Below, piece by piece: positions 7,765 to 17,427 of a stretch of 64,000 nucleotides of DNA (its first letter is position 1; the number at the start of each line of letters is the position of its first letter). The notes under the pieces were generated by a model that saw only the letters and a program-made list of their open reading frames with translations, did not search any database and had not been told where the DNA came from. The translations under genes were made by a program, and so were the position numbers. The stretch comes from Flavobacterium solisilvae. Lineage in GTDB: Bacteria > Bacteroidota > Bacteroidia > Flavobacteriales > Flavobacteriaceae. Location: contig NZ_JAAMPT010000207.1 of NCBI RefSeq assembly GCF_012911605.1, forward strand, positions 302,036 through 366,035, read 5' to 3'.

Positions 7765-7801
7765 GGTTTAGGTCTTGAGTTAATCCTCAAAGACCTAAAC
7801 C
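7765..7801 (+). terminator. Strong hairpin after rplL (attenuator candidate)
   Basis: A 15-bp stem (7765-7779 with 7786-7801, one bulged A) with a short loop, followed by a weak T-run. It sits 23 bases after rplL. In other bacteria the rplL-rpoB gap carries a partial terminator that sets the ratio of ribosomal protein to RNA polymerase, and this is the obvious candidate here. Confidence 0.75.
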
Positions 7802-7881
7802 ATTTTTCGTATAATAAAATTATATAAATTTTATTACTGCATAGCTCAAATAACGAAGGAGCTTTTAATCAACACGAAGAA

Positions 7882-7912
7882 AAAAATAGACAATTTTTCC
7901 TGGTCTATTTTT
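7882..7912 (+). terminator. Second hairpin in the rplL-rpoB gap
   Basis: AAAAATAGAC at 7882-7891 pairs with GTCTATTTTT at 7903-7912, an intrinsic-terminator-like shape about 90 bases before the rpoB start. With the hairpin at 7765 it makes a tandem structured leader. No clear internal promoter was found between them. Confidence 0.55.
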
Positions 7913-8004
7913 AAGAGGTATTGATTATCAAAAAAAGGAAAGTAGAGATTGAACAGTGTTTTTACACAAAAATTACTTTTTTTAAATCAAAATTTTGTCC
8001 ATTG

Positions 8005-11000
8005 ATGATAACAAATCAGACTGAAAGATTGAATTTTGCCTCAACAAAAAATATACCTCAATATCCAGATTTTCTAGATGTTCAGGTAAAATCTTTTAAA
8101 GATTTCTTCCAATTAGAAACGAAATCAGACGAAAGAGGCAACGAAGGTTTATACAACACCTTCATGGAGAACTTCCCAATAACTGATACAAGAAACCAAT
8201 TTGTATTAGAATTTTTAGATTACTTCGTTGATCCGCCACGTTACACGATTGAAGAATGTATCGATAGAGGTTTAACTTACAGCGTTCCGCTTAAAGCTAG
8301 ACTTAAACTTTACTGTACAGATCCAGAGCATGAGGATTTTGAAACTATCGTTCAAGACGTATATCTAGGAACAATTCCTTACATGACACCAAGTGGTACA
8401 TTCGTTATCAATGGTGCTGAAAGAGTTGTGGTTTCTCAGTTACACCGTTCACCTGGAGTTTTCTTTGGACAATCATTCCATGCTAATGGGACCAAATTAT
8501 ATTCTGCCAGAGTAATTCCTTTCAAAGGTTCTTGGATAGAATTTGCTACCGATATCAATAACGTAATGTATGCGTATATCGATAGAAAGAAAAAATTACC
8601 AGTAACGACTCTTTTCCGTGCTATTGGATTTGAGCGTGATAAAGATATTCTTGAAATTTTTGATCTTGCAGAAGAAATCAAAGTTTCAAAAACAGGTCTT
8701 AAAAAATACATCGGTAGAAAACTTGCTGCACGTGTTTTGAATACATGGCATGAAGATTTCGTTGACGAAGATACAGGTGAAGTAGTATCTATCGAGCGTA
8801 ATGAAATTATATTAGATCGTGATACTATTATTGATAAAGATAATGTAGAAGAAATCATTGACTCTAATGTAAAATCTATTTTGTTACACAAAGAGGATAA
8901 TAACCAAGCAGATTATGCTATTATCCACAACACGTTGCAAAAAGACCCAACAAACTCTGAAAAAGAAGCTGTTGAGCACATCTATCGTCAGTTGCGTAAT
9001 GCAGAACCGCCTGATGAAGAAACTGCTCGTGGTATTATAGATAAATTATTCTTCTCTGACCAACGTTATAACTTAGGTGAAGTAGGTCGTTATAGAATGA
9101 ACAAGAAGTTAAACCTTGATATTCCTATGGAAAAACAAGTTTTAACTAAAGAAGATATCATTACTATCGTAAAATATTTGATTGAGTTAATCAATTCAAA
9201 AGCTGAGATTGATGATATCGACCACTTGTCAAACCGTCGTGTTAGAACAGTTGGTGAACAACTTTCTCAACAATTTGGTGTTGGTTTGGCTCGTATGGCA
9301 AGAACCATTCGTGAGAGAATGAACGTTAGAGATAACGAGGTGTTTACACCAATCGATTTGATTAATGCTAAAACATTATCATCGGTTATCAACTCTTTCT
9401 TTGGAACTAACCAGTTATCTCAATTTATGGATCAAACCAATCCATTAGCAGAGATTACACACAAAAGAAGATTATCAGCACTTGGACCAGGTGGGCTTTC
9501 TAGAGAAAGAGCTGGTTTCGAGGTTCGTGACGTTCACTATACGCACTACGGAAGACTTTGTCCAATTGAAACTCCTGAAGGACCAAACATTGGATTGATT
9601 TCATCTCTTGGTGTTTATGCTAAAGTAAACGGAATGGGATTCATCGAAACGCCTTACCGTAAAGTTACCAACGGACAAGTTGACTTAGTTTCTGAACCTA
9701 TTTATTTAAGTGCAGAAGAAGAAGAAGGAAAAATGATTGCTCAGGCAAACATTGAAATGGATGCAAAAGGAACAATTACTGCTGATAAAGTAATTGCTCG
9801 TGAAGAAGGCGATTTCCCAGTAGTTGAACCAAATGTTGTTCATTATACTGACGTTGCTCCAAACCAAATTGCATCTATTTCGGCTTCATTAATTCCATTC
9901 TTGGAGCATGATGATGCGAACCGTGCGTTGATGGGATCAAACATGATGCGTCAAGCCGTACCATTATTACGTCCAGAATCTCCAATCGTTGGAACAGGTC
10001 TTGAAAGACAAGTTGCTTCAGATTCGAGAGTATTGATTAATGCTGAAGGTAACGGAACTGTTGAATATGTTGATGCTAATATCATTACCATTAAATATGA
10101 CAGAACTGATGCAGAAAGAATGGTAAGTTTTGATGCTGACGAAAAAACATACCAATTAATCAAATTTAGAAAAACAAATCAAAGTACATCTATCAACCTG
10201 AAACCAATCGTTAGAAAAGGTGACAGAGTTACAAAAGGTCAAGTACTTTGTGAAGGATATGCTACTCAAAACGGAGAATTAGCACTTGGAAGAAACCTTA
10301 AAGTAGCGTTCATGCCATGGAAAGGTTACAACTTCGAGGATGCAATCGTAATCTCAGAAAAAGTAGTTCGTGATGATATTTTTACCTCAATCCACGTAGA
10401 TGATTATTCATTAGAAGTTAGAGATACTAAATTAGGTAACGAAGAGTTAACTAATGATATTCCTAACGTTTCTGAAGAAGCTACTAAAGATTTAGATGAA
10501 AACGGAATGATTAGAATTGGTGCCGAAGTTAAACCTGGTGACATCCTAATCGGAAAAATTACACCTAAAGGAGAATCAGATCCAACTCCAGAAGAGAAAT
10601 TGCTTCGTGCAATCTTCGGTGATAAAGCGGGTGATGTAAAAGATGCTTCGTTAAAAGCTTCTCCATCATTACACGGTGTAGTTTTAGATAAAAAATTATT
10701 CGCTCGCGCGGTAAAAGATAAAAAGAAACGTACCAAAGATAAAGACGATTTGACGGCTTTAGAAATGGAATTCGAAACTAAATTTGTTGAATTAAAAGAC
10801 AGATTAATCGAAAAATTATTCGAAATCGTTGATGGTAAAACGTCACAAGGAGTAATGAATGACTTAGGAGAAGAAGTGCTTCCAAAAGGTAAAAAATACT
10901 CTAAAAAGATGTTACAATCAGTTGAAGATTTTGCTCACTTAACAAAAGGTCAATGGGTTTCTGATGATGAAACTAATATTTTAGTTAATGACTTAATCCA

Positions 11001-11817
11001 TAACTATAAAATCAAATTAAACGATTTACAAGGTGCGTTAAGAAGAGAAAAATTCACTATTACAGTTGGAGACGAATTACCAGCTGGAATTTTGAAATTG
11101 GCTAAAGTTTATATCGCTAAAAAACGTAAGTTAAAAGTTGGTGATAAAATGGCAGGACGTCACGGAAATAAAGGTATCGTTGCTCGTATCGTGAGAGACG
11201 AAGATATGCCTTTCCTTGAAGATGGAACGCCAGTTGATATCGTATTGAACCCACTTGGTGTACCTTCACGTATGAACATTGGGCAGATTTATGAAACCGT
11301 TCTTGGTTGGGCTGGACAAAAATTAGGTAGAAAATATGCTACACCAATTTTTGACGGAGCAACATTAGACCAAATTAATGAGTTGACAGATGAAGCTGGA
11401 ATTCCACGCTTTGGTCATACTTATTTATATGATGGTGGAACAGGAGAACGTTTCCATCAACCAGCAACTGTTGGAGTTATCTATATGTTGAAACTTGGAC
11501 ACATGGTTGATGATAAAATGCACGCTCGTTCAATTGGTCCATACTCGTTGATTACGCAACAACCACTTGGAGGTAAAGCTCAGTTTGGAGGTCAGCGTTT
11601 TGGAGAAATGGAGGTTTGGGCACTTGAAGCTTATGGAGCATCAAGTACGCTTAGAGAAATTTTGACTGTTAAATCGGATGACGTAATTGGTAGAGCTAAA
11701 ACTTACGAAGCAATCGTAAAAGGAGAAACTATGCCAGAACCAGGATTACCAGAATCATTCAATGTATTAATGCATGAATTGAAAGGTCTTGGATTAGACA
11801 TCAGATTAGAAGAATAA
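8005..11817 (+). CDS. rpoB: DNA-directed RNA polymerase subunit beta
   Basis: Catalytic beta subunit of RNA polymerase. Starting at 8005 ([20 protein letters not shown]) it has 1270 residues, the usual Bacteroidetes length. A longer frame from TTG 7921 is rejected because its extra 28 residues are unlike RpoB. The rifampicin pocket ([19 protein letters not shown] through [11 protein letters not shown], roughly residues 468-505) shows no obvious resistance change. The C-terminal part has the [24 protein letters not shown] signature. It is separated from rplL by a 262-base structured gap and from rpoC by 322 bases, both unusually long. Confidence 0.98.
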   Translation: MITNQTERLNFASTKNIPQYPDFLDVQVKSFKDFFQLETKSDERGNEGLYNTFMENFPITDTRNQFVLEFLDYFVDPPRYTIEECIDRGLTYSVPLKARLKLYCTDPEHEDFETIVQDVYLGTIPYMTPSGTFVINGAERVVVSQLHRSPGVFFGQSFHANGTKLYSARVIPFKGSWIEFATDINNVMYAYIDRKKKLPVTTLFRAIGFERDKDILEIFDLAEEIKVSKTGLKKYIGRKLAARVLNTWHEDFVDEDTGEVVSIERNEIILDRDTIIDKDNVEEIIDSNVKSILLHKEDNNQADYAIIHNTLQKDPTNSEKEAVEHIYRQLRNAEPPDEETARGIIDKLFFSDQRYNLGEVGRYRMNKKLNLDIPMEKQVLTKEDIITIVKYLIELINSKAEIDDIDHLSNRRVRTVGEQLSQQFGVGLARMARTIRERMNVRDNEVFTPIDLINAKTLSSVINSFFGTNQLSQFMDQTNPLAEITHKRRLSALGPGGLSRERAGFEVRDVHYTHYGRLCPIETPEGPNIGLISSLGVYAKVNGMGFIETPYRKVTNGQVDLVSEPIYLSAEEEEGKMIAQANIEMDAKGTITADKVIAREEGDFPVVEPNVVHYTDVAPNQIASISASLIPFLEHDDANRALMGSNMMRQAVPLLRPESPIVGTGLERQVASDSRVLINAEGNGTVEYVDANIITIKYDRTDAERMVSFDADEKTYQLIKFRKTNQSTSINLKPIVRKGDRVTKGQVLCEGYATQNGELALGRNLKVAFMPWKGYNFEDAIVISEKVVRDDIFTSIHVDDYSLEVRDTKLGNEELTNDIPNVSEEATKDLDENGMIRIGAEVKPGDILIGKITPKGESDPTPEEKLLRAIFGDKAGDVKDASLKASPSLHGVVLDKKLFARAVKDKKKRTKDKDDLTALEMEFETKFVELKDRLIEKLFEIVDGKTSQGVMNDLGEEVLPKGKKYSKKMLQSVEDFAHLTKGQWVSDDETNILVNDLIHNYKIKLNDLQGALRREKFTITVGDELPAGILKLAKVYIAKKRKLKVGDKMAGRHGNKGIVARIVRDEDMPFLEDGTPVDIVLNPLGVPSRMNIGQIYETVLGWAGQKLGRKYATPIFDGATLDQINELTDEAGIPRFGHTYLYDGGTGERFHQPATVGVIYMLKLGHMVDDKMHARSIGPYSLITQQPLGGKAQFGGQRFGEMEVWALEAYGASSTLREILTVKSDDVIGRAKTYEAIVKGETMPEPGLPESFNVLMHELKGLGLDIRLEE

Positions 11818-11831
11818 ATCATGATTTATTG

Positions 11832-11859
11832 TAGAAGCGTTGCATCGCAACGCTTTCTA
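11832..11859 (+). terminator. Hairpin after rpoB
   Basis: TAGAAGCGTTGC pairs with GCAACGCTTTCTA (one bulge) around an AT loop, followed by an A/T-rich stretch with a T6 run. A stem this strong just after rpoB, with rpoC still 280 bases away, could partly terminate or act as a processing site. Confidence 0.55.
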
Positions 11860-11941
11860 TAATATTTTTTAATAAGTTTTTAAAGATTTATACCCGTAAA
11901 CCGTTCCGATTTTTTATGCAATATTAAATTGTATAACTAGC

Positions 11942-11967
11942 ACTTCAAGGTGAAAGAGACTTGAAGT
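11942..11967 (+). repeat. Second inverted repeat in the rpoB-rpoC gap
   Basis: ACTTCAAG at 11942-11949 and CTTGAAGT at 11960-11967 are perfect inverted arms around a 10-base purine-rich loop. No T-run follows at once, so it looks more like an RNA stem than a terminator. Function unknown. Confidence 0.45.
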
Positions 11968-12008
11968 TTTGAGAAGTAATTCGAGGTAGTAACTTAATGG
12001 TTTTTTTA

Positions 12009-12088
12009 GTAATTAGTAAAGAGTAAATAGTAATTAGCAAAGAGTATTTTCAATAGCTTATCACTCATCACTCATCACTCATCACTTA
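12009..12088 (+). repeat. Two 7-bp tandem arrays before rpoC
   Basis: Five units of GTAAnnA type (12009-12043: GTAATTA, GTAAAGA, GTAAATA, GTAATTA, GCAAAGA) are followed by four TCACTCA-type units (12061-12088). The second array ends 51 bases before the rpoC ATG. Both have a strict 7-base period but different unit sequences. The 11818-12139 gap holds otherwise only the two hairpins. Confidence 0.75.
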
Positions 12089-12139
12089 CGAACTATAAAT
12101 CTAAGTTCAATTAATAGAAATAAATCAATAGTAAAAACT

Positions 12140-15100
12140 ATGATGAATAATAGAAATAATAAGGACAATAAAAATACTATCAAAAGGTTTGATAGAATTT
12201 CAATTGGTTTAGCTTCTCCAGAGTCTATCTTGGCTGAGTCAAGAGGCGAAGTGTTGAAGCCAGAGACTATCAACTATAGAACACACAAACCAGAGCGTGA
12301 TGGTCTTTTCTGCGAAAGAATTTTCGGTCCAGTAAAAGATTTTGAATGTGCTTGTGGTAAATACAAAAGAATCCGTTATAAAGGAATCGTTTGTGACCGT
12401 TGTGGAGTTGAAGTTACTGAGAAAAAAGTACGTCGTGATAGAGTTGGACACATCAATCTAGTTGTGCCAATTGCTCATATCTGGTACTTCCGTTCGTTGC
12501 CAAACAAAATTGGTTATATCCTTGGATTACCATCTAAGAAATTAGATATGATTATTTACTACGAAAGATATGTAGTAATTCAAGCTGGTATTGCTAAAAA
12601 TGTAGATGGTGAAGAATTAAACAGATTAGACTTTTTAACAGAAGAAGAGTATTTGAATATTTTAGATACACTTCCAATGGAAAACCAATATTTAGATGAT
12701 AACGATCCTAATAAATTCATTGCCAAAATGGGTGCTGAATGTATTATGGATTTATTAGCGCGTACAGATTTAGATGCTTTGTCATATGAATTACGTCACA
12801 ATGCTAATAATGAAACATCTAAACAAAGAAAAACTGAAGCGCTAAAGAGATTACAAGTTGTAGAATCTTTCCGTGAAGCAAATCTAAACAGAGAAAACCG
12901 TCCAGAATGGATGATTTTAAAAGTAATTCCAGTTATTCCACCTGAATTACGTCCTTTAGTGCCGCTTGATGGAGGTCGTTTTGCAACATCTGATTTGAAC
13001 GATTTGTACAGAAGAGTTATCATCCGTAACAACCGTTTAAAAAGATTAATGGAAATCAAAGCTCCAGAAGTTATTTTGAGAAACGAAAAACGTATGTTAC
13101 AAGAATCAGTAGATTCATTATTTGATAACACTCGTAAAGCTTCTGCGGTTAAAACAGAATCAAACAGACCATTAAAATCCCTTTCTGATTCATTGAAAGG
13201 TAAACAAGGTCGTTTCCGTCAAAACTTATTAGGAAAACGTGTGGATTATTCTGCTCGTTCGGTAATTGTTGTTGGACCAGAAATGAAATTGTTCGAATGT
13301 GGTTTGCCAAAAGATATGGCTGCTGAATTGTACAAACCATTCGTTATTCGTAAATTAATCGAAAGAGGAATTGTTAAAACAGTTAAGTCGGCTAAGAAAA
13401 TAATCGACAAAAAAGAACCAGTAGTTTGGGATATCTTAGAAAATGTAATTAAAGGACATCCAGTATTGCTGAATCGTGCTCCTACTTTGCACAGATTGGG
13501 TATTCAAGCTTTCCAGCCAAAATTAATTGAAGGAAAAGCAATCCAATTACACCCGTTAGTTTGTACGGCATTCAACGCGGATTTCGATGGTGACCAGATG
13601 GCAGTTCACTTACCACTTGGACCAGAAGCTATTCTTGAGGCACAATTATTAATGTTGGCTTCACACAATATCTTGAATCCTGCGAATGGTGCGCCAATTA
13701 CGGTTCCTTCTCAGGACATGGTTCTTGGTCTATATTATATGACCAAAGAAAGATTATCAACTCCAGAACACCCAATTTTAGGTGAAGGTTTAACGTTCTA
13801 TTCTGCTGAAGAGTGTAATATTGCTTTAAACGAAGGAAGAATTGAATTGAATGCTCGTGTGAAAATTAGAGCAAAAGATTTCAATGAAAATGGTGAGTTG
13901 GTTTATAAAATTATTCAAACAACTGCTGGTAGAGTATTATTTAACGAAGTAGTGCCTGAAGCAGCTGGATATATCAACGAAGTATTGACTAAAAAGAACT
14001 TACGTGATATTATTGGAAAAATCCTTGCAGTAACTGATGTTCCTACAACGGCAGCTTTCCTTGATAACATGAAAGACATGGGATATAAATTTGCATTCCG
14101 TGGTGGATTATCATTCAGTTTAGGTGATATTAGAATTCCAGAGCAAAAAGAAAAATTAATTGCTGATGCAAGAGAGCAAGTTGAAGGTATCTCTATGAAC
14201 TATAACATGGGATTAATTACCAACAACGAGCGTTATAACCAAGTTATTGATATTTGGACTTCTGCCAATGCTCAATTAACTGAGTTAGCTATGAAAAATA
14301 TCCGTGAAGACCAACAAGGTTTCAACTCGGTATATATGATGCTTGACTCTGGAGCGCGTGGATCTAAAGAGCAAATTCGTCAGTTAACTGGTATGCGTGG
14401 TTTGATGGCTAAGCCTAAAAAATCAACTGCTGGTGGTGGTGAAATTATTGAAAACCCAATTCTTTCTAACTTTAAAGAAGGTCTTTCAATTTTGGAGTAC
14501 TTCATTTCTACTCACGGTGCGCGTAAAGGACTTGCGGATACGGCTTTGAAAACGGCTGATGCTGGTTACTTAACTCGTCGTTTACATGACGTTTCTCAAG
14601 ACGTAATTGTAAACTCGGTAGATTGTGGAACATTAAGAGGAATTGAAGTTTCTGCTTTAAAGAAAAACGAAGAAATCGTTGAAACATTAGGAGAAAGAAT
14701 TCTTGGACGTGTTGCTTTACAAGACGTTATCAATCCGTTGACTAACGAAGTATTAGTTCACGCAGGTGAGCAAATTACAGAAGCCATTGTAAAAGCAGTC
14801 GAAGAATCTCCAGTAGAAAGAGTAGATGTTCGTTCGCCATTAACTTGTGAAGCTAAAAAAGGAATCTGTGCTAAATGTTACGGAAGAAACTTAGCTACTG
14901 GTAAAATGACACAAAAAGGTGAAGCTGTTGGAGTTATTGCAGCACAATCAATTGGTGAACCAGGAACACAGTTAACACTTCGTACCTTCCACGTTGGAGG
15001 AGTTGCTGGTGGAGTTTCTGAAGAATCTAGCATTGTAGCAAGATTTGGCGGAAGACTTGAAATCGAAGATTTAAAAACAGTTAAAGGTGAAGATAGCGAA

Positions 15101-16450
15101 GGAAATACAGTTGATATCGTAATTTCTCGTTCTACTGAATTAAAATTAATCGATGTTAAAACCGATATATTATTAAGTACTCATAACATTCCTTACGGTT
15201 CATTCATCTATGTAAAAGATGGTGATGTAGTAGAAAAAGGAACTGATATTTGTAAATGGGATCCATATAATGGAGTTATTATTTCTGAGTTTACCGGTAA
15301 AGTAGCTTATGAAGATTTAGAGCAAGGACAATCGTTCATGGTTGAAATCGATGAGCAAACTGGTTTCCAAGAAAAAGTAATCTCTGAAGGAAGAAACAAA
15401 AAATTAATTCCAACACTACATATTTATGGTAAAGACGGCGAATTAATTCGTTCGTATAACTTACCAGTTGGTGCACACCTTATGGTAGAAGATGGAGAGA
15501 AAATTAAAGCAGGTAAAATCCTTGTGAAAATTCCTCGTCGTTCTTCTAAAGCTGGGGATATTACTGGAGGTTTACCAAGAATTACTGAGTTGTTAGAAGC
15601 TCGTAATCCTTCAAACCCAGCGGTAGTTTCAGAAATTGATGGTGTTGTATCTTTCGGGAAAATCAAAAGAGGTAACCGTGAAATCGTTATCGAATCTAAA
15701 TTTGGTGAAGTTAAAAAGTATTTAGTTAAACTTTCTAACCAAATTCTAGTTCAAGAAAATGACTTCGTAAAAGCAGGTATGCCATTGTCTGACGGTGCAA
15801 TTACACCAGAAGATATTCTTAGAATTCAAGGACCATCGGCTGTTCAACAGTATTTGGTAAATGAAATTCAAGAGGTTTACCGTCTTCAAGGGGTAAAAAT
15901 CAATGATAAACACTTTGAAGTGGTTATTCGTCAAATGATGCGTAAAGTTAGAGTTGAAGATCCAGGAGATACATTATTCCTAGAAGAGCAACTTATTCAT
16001 ACAAGTGATTTTATCGAAGAAAACGATAAATTATACGGAATGAAAGTTGTTGAAGATGCAGGAGATTCTGATGTATTGAAACCAGGTCAAATCGTTTCAC
16101 CACGTGAATTAAGAGATGAAAATTCTTTATTGAAACGTAACGATAAAAACCTAGTAGTGGCTCGTGATGTAATTACAGCCACAGCAACTCCAGTACTTCA
16201 AGGTATTACTAGAGCTTCGCTTCAAACGAAATCATTTATTTCGGCGGCATCGTTCCAGGAAACTACTAAAGTATTAAACGAAGCTGCTGTTGCAGGTAAA
16301 GTAGATACATTAGAAGGCTTGAAAGAAAATGTTATCGTTGGACATAGAATTCCTGCAGGAACAGGTATGAGAGATTACGACCATACTATTGTAGGTTCTA
16401 AAGAAGATTTCAACGAAATCATGTCTAAAAGAGAAGAATACATCTACTAA
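12140..16450 (+). CDS. rpoC: DNA-directed RNA polymerase subunit beta'
   Basis: Catalytic beta' subunit. 1436 residues, normal for Bacteroidetes. The N-terminal zinc ribbon [20 protein letters not shown] is near residue 70, the Mg-binding loop NADFDGDQM near residue 480, and the second zinc site ([14 protein letters not shown]) near residue 905. The start is either of two adjacent ATG codons (MMNNRNN); the first is used. Terminated by the hairpin at 16476. Confidence 0.98.
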   Translation: MMNNRNNKDNKNTIKRFDRISIGLASPESILAESRGEVLKPETINYRTHKPERDGLFCERIFGPVKDFECACGKYKRIRYKGIVCDRCGVEVTEKKVRRDRVGHINLVVPIAHIWYFRSLPNKIGYILGLPSKKLDMIIYYERYVVIQAGIAKNVDGEELNRLDFLTEEEYLNILDTLPMENQYLDDNDPNKFIAKMGAECIMDLLARTDLDALSYELRHNANNETSKQRKTEALKRLQVVESFREANLNRENRPEWMILKVIPVIPPELRPLVPLDGGRFATSDLNDLYRRVIIRNNRLKRLMEIKAPEVILRNEKRMLQESVDSLFDNTRKASAVKTESNRPLKSLSDSLKGKQGRFRQNLLGKRVDYSARSVIVVGPEMKLFECGLPKDMAAELYKPFVIRKLIERGIVKTVKSAKKIIDKKEPVVWDILENVIKGHPVLLNRAPTLHRLGIQAFQPKLIEGKAIQLHPLVCTAFNADFDGDQMAVHLPLGPEAILEAQLLMLASHNILNPANGAPITVPSQDMVLGLYYMTKERLSTPEHPILGEGLTFYSAEECNIALNEGRIELNARVKIRAKDFNENGELVYKIIQTTAGRVLFNEVVPEAAGYINEVLTKKNLRDIIGKILAVTDVPTTAAFLDNMKDMGYKFAFRGGLSFSLGDIRIPEQKEKLIADAREQVEGISMNYNMGLITNNERYNQVIDIWTSANAQLTELAMKNIREDQQGFNSVYMMLDSGARGSKEQIRQLTGMRGLMAKPKKSTAGGGEIIENPILSNFKEGLSILEYFISTHGARKGLADTALKTADAGYLTRRLHDVSQDVIVNSVDCGTLRGIEVSALKKNEEIVETLGERILGRVALQDVINPLTNEVLVHAGEQITEAIVKAVEESPVERVDVRSPLTCEAKKGICAKCYGRNLATGKMTQKGEAVGVIAAQSIGEPGTQLTLRTFHVGGVAGGVSEESSIVARFGGRLEIEDLKTVKGEDSEGNTVDIVISRSTELKLIDVKTDILLSTHNIPYGSFIYVKDGDVVEKGTDICKWDPYNGVIISEFTGKVAYEDLEQGQSFMVEIDEQTGFQEKVISEGRNKKLIPTLHIYGKDGELIRSYNLPVGAHLMVEDGEKIKAGKILVKIPRRSSKAGDITGGLPRITELLEARNPSNPAVVSEIDGVVSFGKIKRGNREIVIESKFGEVKKYLVKLSNQILVQENDFVKAGMPLSDGAITPEDILRIQGPSAVQQYLVNEIQEVYRLQGVKINDKHFEVVIRQMMRKVRVEDPGDTLFLEEQLIHTSDFIEENDKLYGMKVVEDAGDSDVLKPGQIVSPRELRDENSLLKRNDKNLVVARDVITATATPVLQGITRASLQTKSFISAASFQETTKVLNEAAVAGKVDTLEGLKENVIVGHRIPAGTGMRDYDHTIVGSKEDFNEIMSKREEYIY

Positions 16451-16475
16451 TCTAATTATTAGTAGTAATTAAATA

Positions 16476-16513
16476 AAAGCCACTATTTTAAATTTTAAAT
16501 TAGTGGCTTTTTT
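16476..16513 (+). terminator. Terminator of rpoC
   Basis: AAAGCCACTA at 16476-16485 pairs with TAGTGGCTTT at 16501-16510 around an A/T loop, followed by T residues. It marks the end of the tRNA-tuf-rpoBC cluster. Confidence 0.9.
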
Positions 16514-16530
16514 AAATTGAAAGAAAAAAT

Positions 16531-16565
16531 AAAATCTAATATTTAAAATCTAATATCTAATATTA
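16531..16565 (+). repeat. 7-bp tandem array directly before the DUF3467 start
   Basis: Five exact-length units (AAAATCT, AATATTT, AAAATCT, AATATCT, AATATTA) end one base before the ATG at 16567, so the whole presumed ribosome-landing region is repeat. The same unit family precedes the MoxR gene at 31841-31875. Confidence 0.85.
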
Positions 16566-16566
16566 A

Positions 16567-16881
16567 ATGAGCGATAATAATCAACAGCAACAAGGTCAAA
16601 TTAACATTGAGCTTGACGAAAAAACAGCCGAAGGAATTTATTCCAATTTGGCTATCATCAACCATTCAGCTTCTGAATTTGTTGTAGATTTTGTTACCAT
16701 TATGCCTGGCGTGCCAAAAGCAAAAGTAAAATCAAGAATTGTTTTGACACCACAACATGCAAAACGTTTTCTTAAAGCATTAAATGATAATATCCATCGT
16801 TTTGAAGCGGTAAACGGAGAAATAAAGGATACAGAGCAACCTCAAATTCCTTTAAACTTTGGTCCGGCAGGACAAGCTTAG
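16567..16881 (+). CDS. DUF3467 family protein
   Basis: 104-residue cytosolic protein of the DUF3467 family, common in Bacteroidetes and commonly next to rpoC; its function is unknown. It has a Gln-rich start (MSDNNQQQQGQ), a central segment with NLAIINHSASEFVVDFVTIMPGVPKAKVKSRIVLTP-like sequence (beta-rich) and a helix with HAKRFLKALNDNI. It has its own terminator at both sides, so it is probably a single-gene unit or read through from rpoC. The leader is entirely a 7-bp repeat array. Confidence 0.85.
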   Translation: MSDNNQQQQGQINIELDEKTAEGIYSNLAIINHSASEFVVDFVTIMPGVPKAKVKSRIVLTPQHAKRFLKALNDNIHRFEAVNGEIKDTEQPQIPLNFGPAGQA

Positions 16882-16904
16882 AATTATAAAATTTTTATCA
16901 AAAG

Positions 16905-16928
16905 CCTCTCAGAAATGAGAGGTTTTTT
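16905..16928 (+). terminator. Terminator after DUF3467
   Basis: CCTCTCA and TGAGAGG form a 7-bp stem with a GAAA tetraloop, preceded by an A-run and followed by six T residues. Confidence 0.9.
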
Positions 16929-16929
16929 G

Positions 16930-17272
16930 TTATACCTATCTATGATAACAGCAATTTTCAATAAATCTTTCCTATGTTTTCTCTGTCGTAAATTGTATAT
17001 GACCTTTATGTTTTTAAACAGATTAAAACCCATTTTAGCTGTTCTGTCCGTGTGCCATTTTCCAACCTGAATTTCATAACCTTTACGCTGTAGCAAAAAG
17101 TACCCACAATCTTGTCATGCTGAGCAACGAGGCATCTCATAAATAGTATAACCAAAACAACCCATAACTAAAACATGTTTTAAACAAAGCAACGATAAAA
17201 GAATAATACCAATCTTAAATGTTAATTAAACATTATGATTTTACCCTTTTGTATTAAAACTCACGGTTTTAA
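16930..17272. other. Gene-free stretch before the large surface protein
   Basis: About 340 bases with no convincing gene. It holds a REP-like repeat at 17113-17140, a short AAACATGTTTT palindrome and otherwise A/T-rich sequence. A minus-strand frame (16884-17096) overlaps the DUF3467 terminator and is not accepted as a gene. Confidence 0.5.
17113..17140. repeat. REP-like intergenic repeat (diverged copy)
   Basis: Reads TTGTCATGCTGAGCAACGAG then GCATCTC. It follows the pattern NNCAnnCTGAGCnnnnnCGAnGnnTCT seen twice near 31750-31831. Such elements are scattered in flavobacterial intergenic DNA. This copy is less symmetrical than those. Confidence 0.55.
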
Positions 17273-17303
17273 TTTGCAGAACTAAAAAATAAATGTACTT
17301 TTG
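17273..17303 (+). promoter_or_regulatory. Promoter of the 2067-residue surface protein
   Basis: TTTG at 17273-17276 and TACTTTTG at 17296-17303 with a 19-base spacer match the Bacteroidetes consensus well. The predicted start leaves a leader of about 120 bases before the ATG at 17428, longer than elsewhere in this window. Confidence 0.7.
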
Positions 17304-17427
17304 TCAGGTTGTACTTTCGTCTGATTTTCAGTAATCTATTGAAAGTGTGATGTTTTCAAAAAACTATATTTTTTCTTGTGTCAAGCACTGTTGCTCGCAC
17401 AAAACGGGTTCCAAAAATTAACTAACT

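Noticed and set aside
7921..8004. N-terminal extension of RpoB from a TTG
   Set aside because: The extra 28 residues are Lys/Phe-rich and unlike any RpoB start; the ATG at 8005 gives the usual N-terminus.
16884..17096. 70-residue minus-strand frame right of the DUF3467 gene
   Set aside because: Its end runs through the DUF3467 terminator hairpin, it has no recognisable family, promoter or leader, and its composition looks non-coding. A decayed gene remnant cannot be excluded.
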